Assembly (NCBI GenBank): GCA_003427395.1
Contig: BFEA01000066.1
Location: forward strand, 859,272 to 879,757
DNA: 20,486 nucleotides
Direction of reading: 5' to 3'
From: Chara braunii
Lineage: Eukaryota > Streptophyta > Charophyceae > Charales > Characeae
This document shows, in pieces, positions 17,850 to 20,486 of the stretch. Positions within the stretch are counted from its first letter, which is position 1. Each line of letters opens with the position of its first letter. Below the pieces are notes generated by a model that saw nothing but the letters and a program-made list of their open reading frames with translations, ran no database searches and had not been told where the DNA came from. The translations under genes were made by a program, and so were the position numbers.

Positions 17850-18817
17850 GTAAAGAAGAGAGATTCCCAATGAAACCCCTGGACTGCCTAAGTATTGGAA
17901 GGAGCAATTGCCTGCGAACACAACGGGTAATCGAGAATCTACGCTTGCGACAGTCGACCAGCGAGGCTACCACCCAAAGCAAGGGTTGAGCTACATCCCC
18001 AATGTTAAGCTCTCTCGCCCTATTGGCCCATCCCCATCCATACCAAAGCACTAGGTGGGGGTAGCCCCGGATGAATGACCCGCGCCCAGAGCTTGAGCGT
18101 GGGCGGGTCGAGCCAAGTGGGACCCGCAGCGGGGTCGACAAAGGCTCGAAATTCTATCGGGGTTCGGCCCGACAAAAATGGTGGAGATGCCGGGTATGGG
18201 TTAAACTGACCCATACGATCTCGAGGGGGGCGCCCGACGCATGTGCGCGAACATAACTTAAGATAAGGAACGAGGACTTGTGTATGCTCTATTCCCTTGA
18301 GAGAATCAGATTTGAGGGCGACTGGGCGCATGGCAAGGCCAGGCCTGGAGGAATAACATGCGTGGTGCACAAATTGGTTAGGCATCCCCTTGGGAGGTGA
18401 CTCGAGTCCTCCTTCTTTCGGGTTGATGTTCGTTAGTCCGGGGAAGTCGTGGGCAAGCCGCAGGTCGACCCTTCCTCTTCGTGTGAAAGAAGGGCTCCGG
18501 TTACCTGGCAGGCGGTTGGTGCTCGGCCTAGGCCGGATTCCAATAAAAATCCCGCGGTGGAGTGATCCGACCAACATGGGTGCCTTCTTCTCTCTTCTTC
18601 GGAGCCCAGCGGGCTCCGTGCACTTTCACTTGAAATGCTTGAAGGAACCCCATATGAACAAAACGGTAATCAAGAAAGAACAATCCCGCCCTATGAACTG
18701 GCACACAAGTGAAGATGAGGGGAATGAAGGGAGTTGCTAGACTCCAAGAAAACTAGCTCACCCTTGAAGATGCTCATGAAAAGGAACCGGGCAGGATGTA
18801 TGGAAGCTAGGGGTGAG

Positions 18818-18852
18818 TGCCACACACGGTCCCGAGAGAAAACCGTGAGGCA
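18818..18852. repeat. Hairpin with internal loop
   Basis: TGCC (18818-18821) and CACGGT (18825-18830) pair with ACCGTG (18842-18847) and GGCA (18849-18852). That gives ten pairs with an asymmetric 3-by-1 internal loop and an 11-base purine-rich loop. Confidence 0.7.
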
Positions 18853-20009
18853 TGGGTAGGAAGCGTTGGGAGCATCATGGGAAAGACACTTGTATTATAT
18901 GTGTCCCACTTGGGACTTGTGATTGCATGAAGGGGAATTGAGCGGATCGGCGCCGGCTGGTGCGGGTTGCGAAACGTCGTTCTCTTCGGATAGGCCACCG
19001 GGTTTCATGTGCAGGGTCACGTCACCCAGCCGTTGGACGGGTGTTGGCACGCCGGTAAATTAGTAGCATTTCCACCCGGGTAGGTCCGAGCTTGGCTCGA
19101 CGCCTTGCCCAGATGGGGTGCGAAACGTCTCCTCAGGTGGGGCCTGACTTGTTGACGGGCGGGGAAGGACCATTGCACGTGGGGCCCGGAGGGAGCTCCG
19201 AGGGCGATTAGTAGCCTCTCGCGATACGGCATGGTAAAGGCTGATTCTTATCGAACCGATGGATGTGACCGCCCAGATGGCTGATTTCTGTCCCCACCGA
19301 GTACGCGGGGTGATTCCTGGTGCCAACGGTGGTGTACAAGAGCGGCAAGACGGGATGGGGTATTCTGGGCAAGAAGGTGAGGGTGTCCCCCCACTGGAGT
19401 CTGGGTACCGCGCTCGCGACGGTTGAGCTGTGCTTGAGGTACGGGATAAAACTCTGCCGATAGTAACCGTGGAGAGACCACTTTTGGGAAAAGGCCGGTG
19501 AGGAGATGACCGACCTGTATGCGAGGATTACCTGATTTTTTCCTTTTTGTGCCTACCTCTGTAAAGTTGCTTGAGATTGGTGGGAAAGAACCAAGCCTTC
19601 TAAGTCTATTCTTACCCCCTATCTTGGTCCGCACGAGTGAGAGAAGATGGAAAAGAGCAAGGATAGGAGTCGAAAGGAAAGGAACCCAGAGAAGGAATGC
19701 CGGCGAATGGTGACCGACTATAGGTACGGCGGGGCAACGGTACTTGGGAAATGGGCAAGGGGAAAATTTAGGGAGACCTTGATGAGGGGTCTAAAACAAT
19801 TCTCATCCAGGAGTACGGTTGGCCTAAACGAGGGCCGATTCATGCTCTGTTTGGAAAAGCATGACACGGCAACTAGGGAAGGACAAGATGGCACGGTGGT
19901 TGTCCTTGCCAACCTACTCCGGCGGACCAGAGATGTCGGTCGAAGTGAAAGGTGGGGTGTCGGTTGTAATGCCGGAAGAAGGAGCTTGGACGGACCTGGA
20001 ACTGGCATA

Positions 20010-20155
20010 CCAAACTGCTGTGTGTCTGAAAATGGATTCAACGCGGATTTCACGTTGAAAAATTGAACGCGCGTTGAATTCACGTTCAATCCCTGTTCAA
20101 ACGCGCGTTGGACGCGAATGAACGGGATCCGCGAACCGCGTTTCCGCTTGTTTGG
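20010..20155. mobile_element. Candidate MITE-like element (146 bp)
   Basis: CCAAAC at 20010-20015 and GTTTGG at 20150-20155 form a short terminal inverted repeat, with a GC-containing extension on both sides (CTGCTG and CCGCTT). The interior is packed with TTCAACG/CGTTGAA dyads: ATTCAACGCG (20036-20045) with CGCGTTGAAT (20070-20079), and ATTGAACG (20062-20069) with CGTTCAAT (20083-20090). ACGCGCGTT is repeated at about 20067 and 20101. No clear target duplication is seen, partly because a 12-G run begins at the right end. Confidence 0.35.
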
Positions 20156-20165
20156 GGGGGGGGGG
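20154..20165 (+). repeat. G homopolymer of 12
   Basis: An uninterrupted run of 12 G is followed by AAGGGG. It could be prone to length errors in sequencing. Confidence 0.9.
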
Positions 20166-20393
20166 AAGGGGTTTTGTGAAAGTATGGGGTGGTAGTGTCC
20201 GTTGTCGGGTACCGCCCCATGCACTTTGCGTCCTGCAGGGCGTTCGCGGGCTGTCTGCTGGGGGGTGGCGCAGGGGAAACGGTCCGAACGGGTACAAAAA
20301 CGGTACTTCCATTCGGCCGCAGTTCATTTGCCACGCGAGCCATACCGCTCCAACGCGACAAATGGGTTTCCCGTGCGTCGAACGCTGCGGACG
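20166..20393. other. Spacer, nothing recognised
   Basis: GC-rich sequence with minus-strand open frames that run into the terminal microsatellite; these frames have no recognisable domain. Confidence 0.5.
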
Positions 20394-20404
20394 AGACACA
20401 CACA

Positions 20405-20486
<82 letters not shown>
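20394..20486 (+). repeat. (AC)n followed by (AG)n microsatellite, runs off the window
   Basis: (AC)n covers about 20395-20421 and passes directly into (AG)n to the last base at 20486. Poly-Val/Cys open frames on the minus strand are artefacts of this repeat. Confidence 0.95.

Larger units (their letters stand above)
17071..20009. other. About 2.9 kb without a recognisable gene
   Basis: Open frames up to 185 codons exist on both strands, but none shows a recognisable domain, and they overlap one another in opposite directions as chance frames do. The sequence is non-repetitive, moderately GC-rich and purine-leaning on the plus strand. Several well-formed hairpins are present (17815-17849, 18818-18852), and GCGAAACGTC recurs near 18968 and 19120. 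It could be intergenic DNA, an old element, or an organelle-derived insert; I cannot decide from sequence alone. Confidence 0.5.

Noticed and set aside
17180-18577. Minus-strand frames of 147-185 codons as host genes
   Set aside because: They overlap one another in different frames, have Pro/Ser/Arg-rich chance composition and no recognisable domain.
19647-20066. 139-codon plus-strand frame as a gene
   Set aside because: No domain is recognised, it overlaps a 168-codon frame on the other strand, and it runs into the candidate MITE.
1-20486. tRNA or rRNA genes
   Set aside because: I looked for tRNA T-arm-like GGTTCRA signals and conserved rRNA blocks and found none in a plausible context.

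Overview
This window looks like nuclear DNA from a green plant or streptophyte alga with a repeat-rich genome. The best guess is a charophyte such as Chara. That guess rests only on the style of the Ty3/gypsy polyprotein, the initiator-Met-type primer site and the density of satellites and microsatellites; no host gene is recognisable. Isolated N characters fall mostly in repeated copies, which suggests a draft assembly in which such copies were hard to resolve.

Left arm (1-4045). No gene is supported. There is a 26-bp tandem repeat (653-834). It is followed by a strongly purine-rich stretch in which roughly 0.8-2.1 kb and 2.1-3.3 kb appear to be diverged direct copies about 1.28 kb apart, studded with short hairpins. 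Near 3895 the plus strand switches to almost pure pyrimidine.

Satellite block (4040-6600). Two families of 91-bp units lie head to tail: family A (about 4040-5698) and family B (5699-6445), then a decayed tail. The families share only a few short motifs but keep exactly the same period and register, so they look like diverged versions of one minisatellite.

Retrotransposon (7282-16454). A Ty3/gypsy element lies inside a 53-bp tandem array (6836-7281, resuming at about 16462). It has a complete 5' LTR (7282-8411, TGTTACAT...ATGTAACA), a tRNA-iMet-like primer site, an AT-rich leader that may be an intron, gag with a zinc knuckle, pol (protease, reverse transcriptase, RNase H, integrase, GPY/F module, chromodomain-like tail), a polypurine tract and a 3' LTR lacking its last 35 bp. 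Catalytic residues are largely preserved, but stops and frameshifts in gag, between RNase H and integrase, and within integrase make this copy non-functional. Gag and pol overlap in different frames with a well-formed candidate -1 slippery site. The LTRs differ by roughly 4% by eye, mostly transitions at CpG-like sites, as expected of an old methylated insertion.

Right arm (16806-20486). This holds a CT microsatellite, about 2.9 kb of sequence with no recognisable gene but several good hairpins, a candidate 146-bp MITE-like element rich in CGTTGAA/TTCAACG dyads, and an (AC)n-(AG)n microsatellite running off the end.
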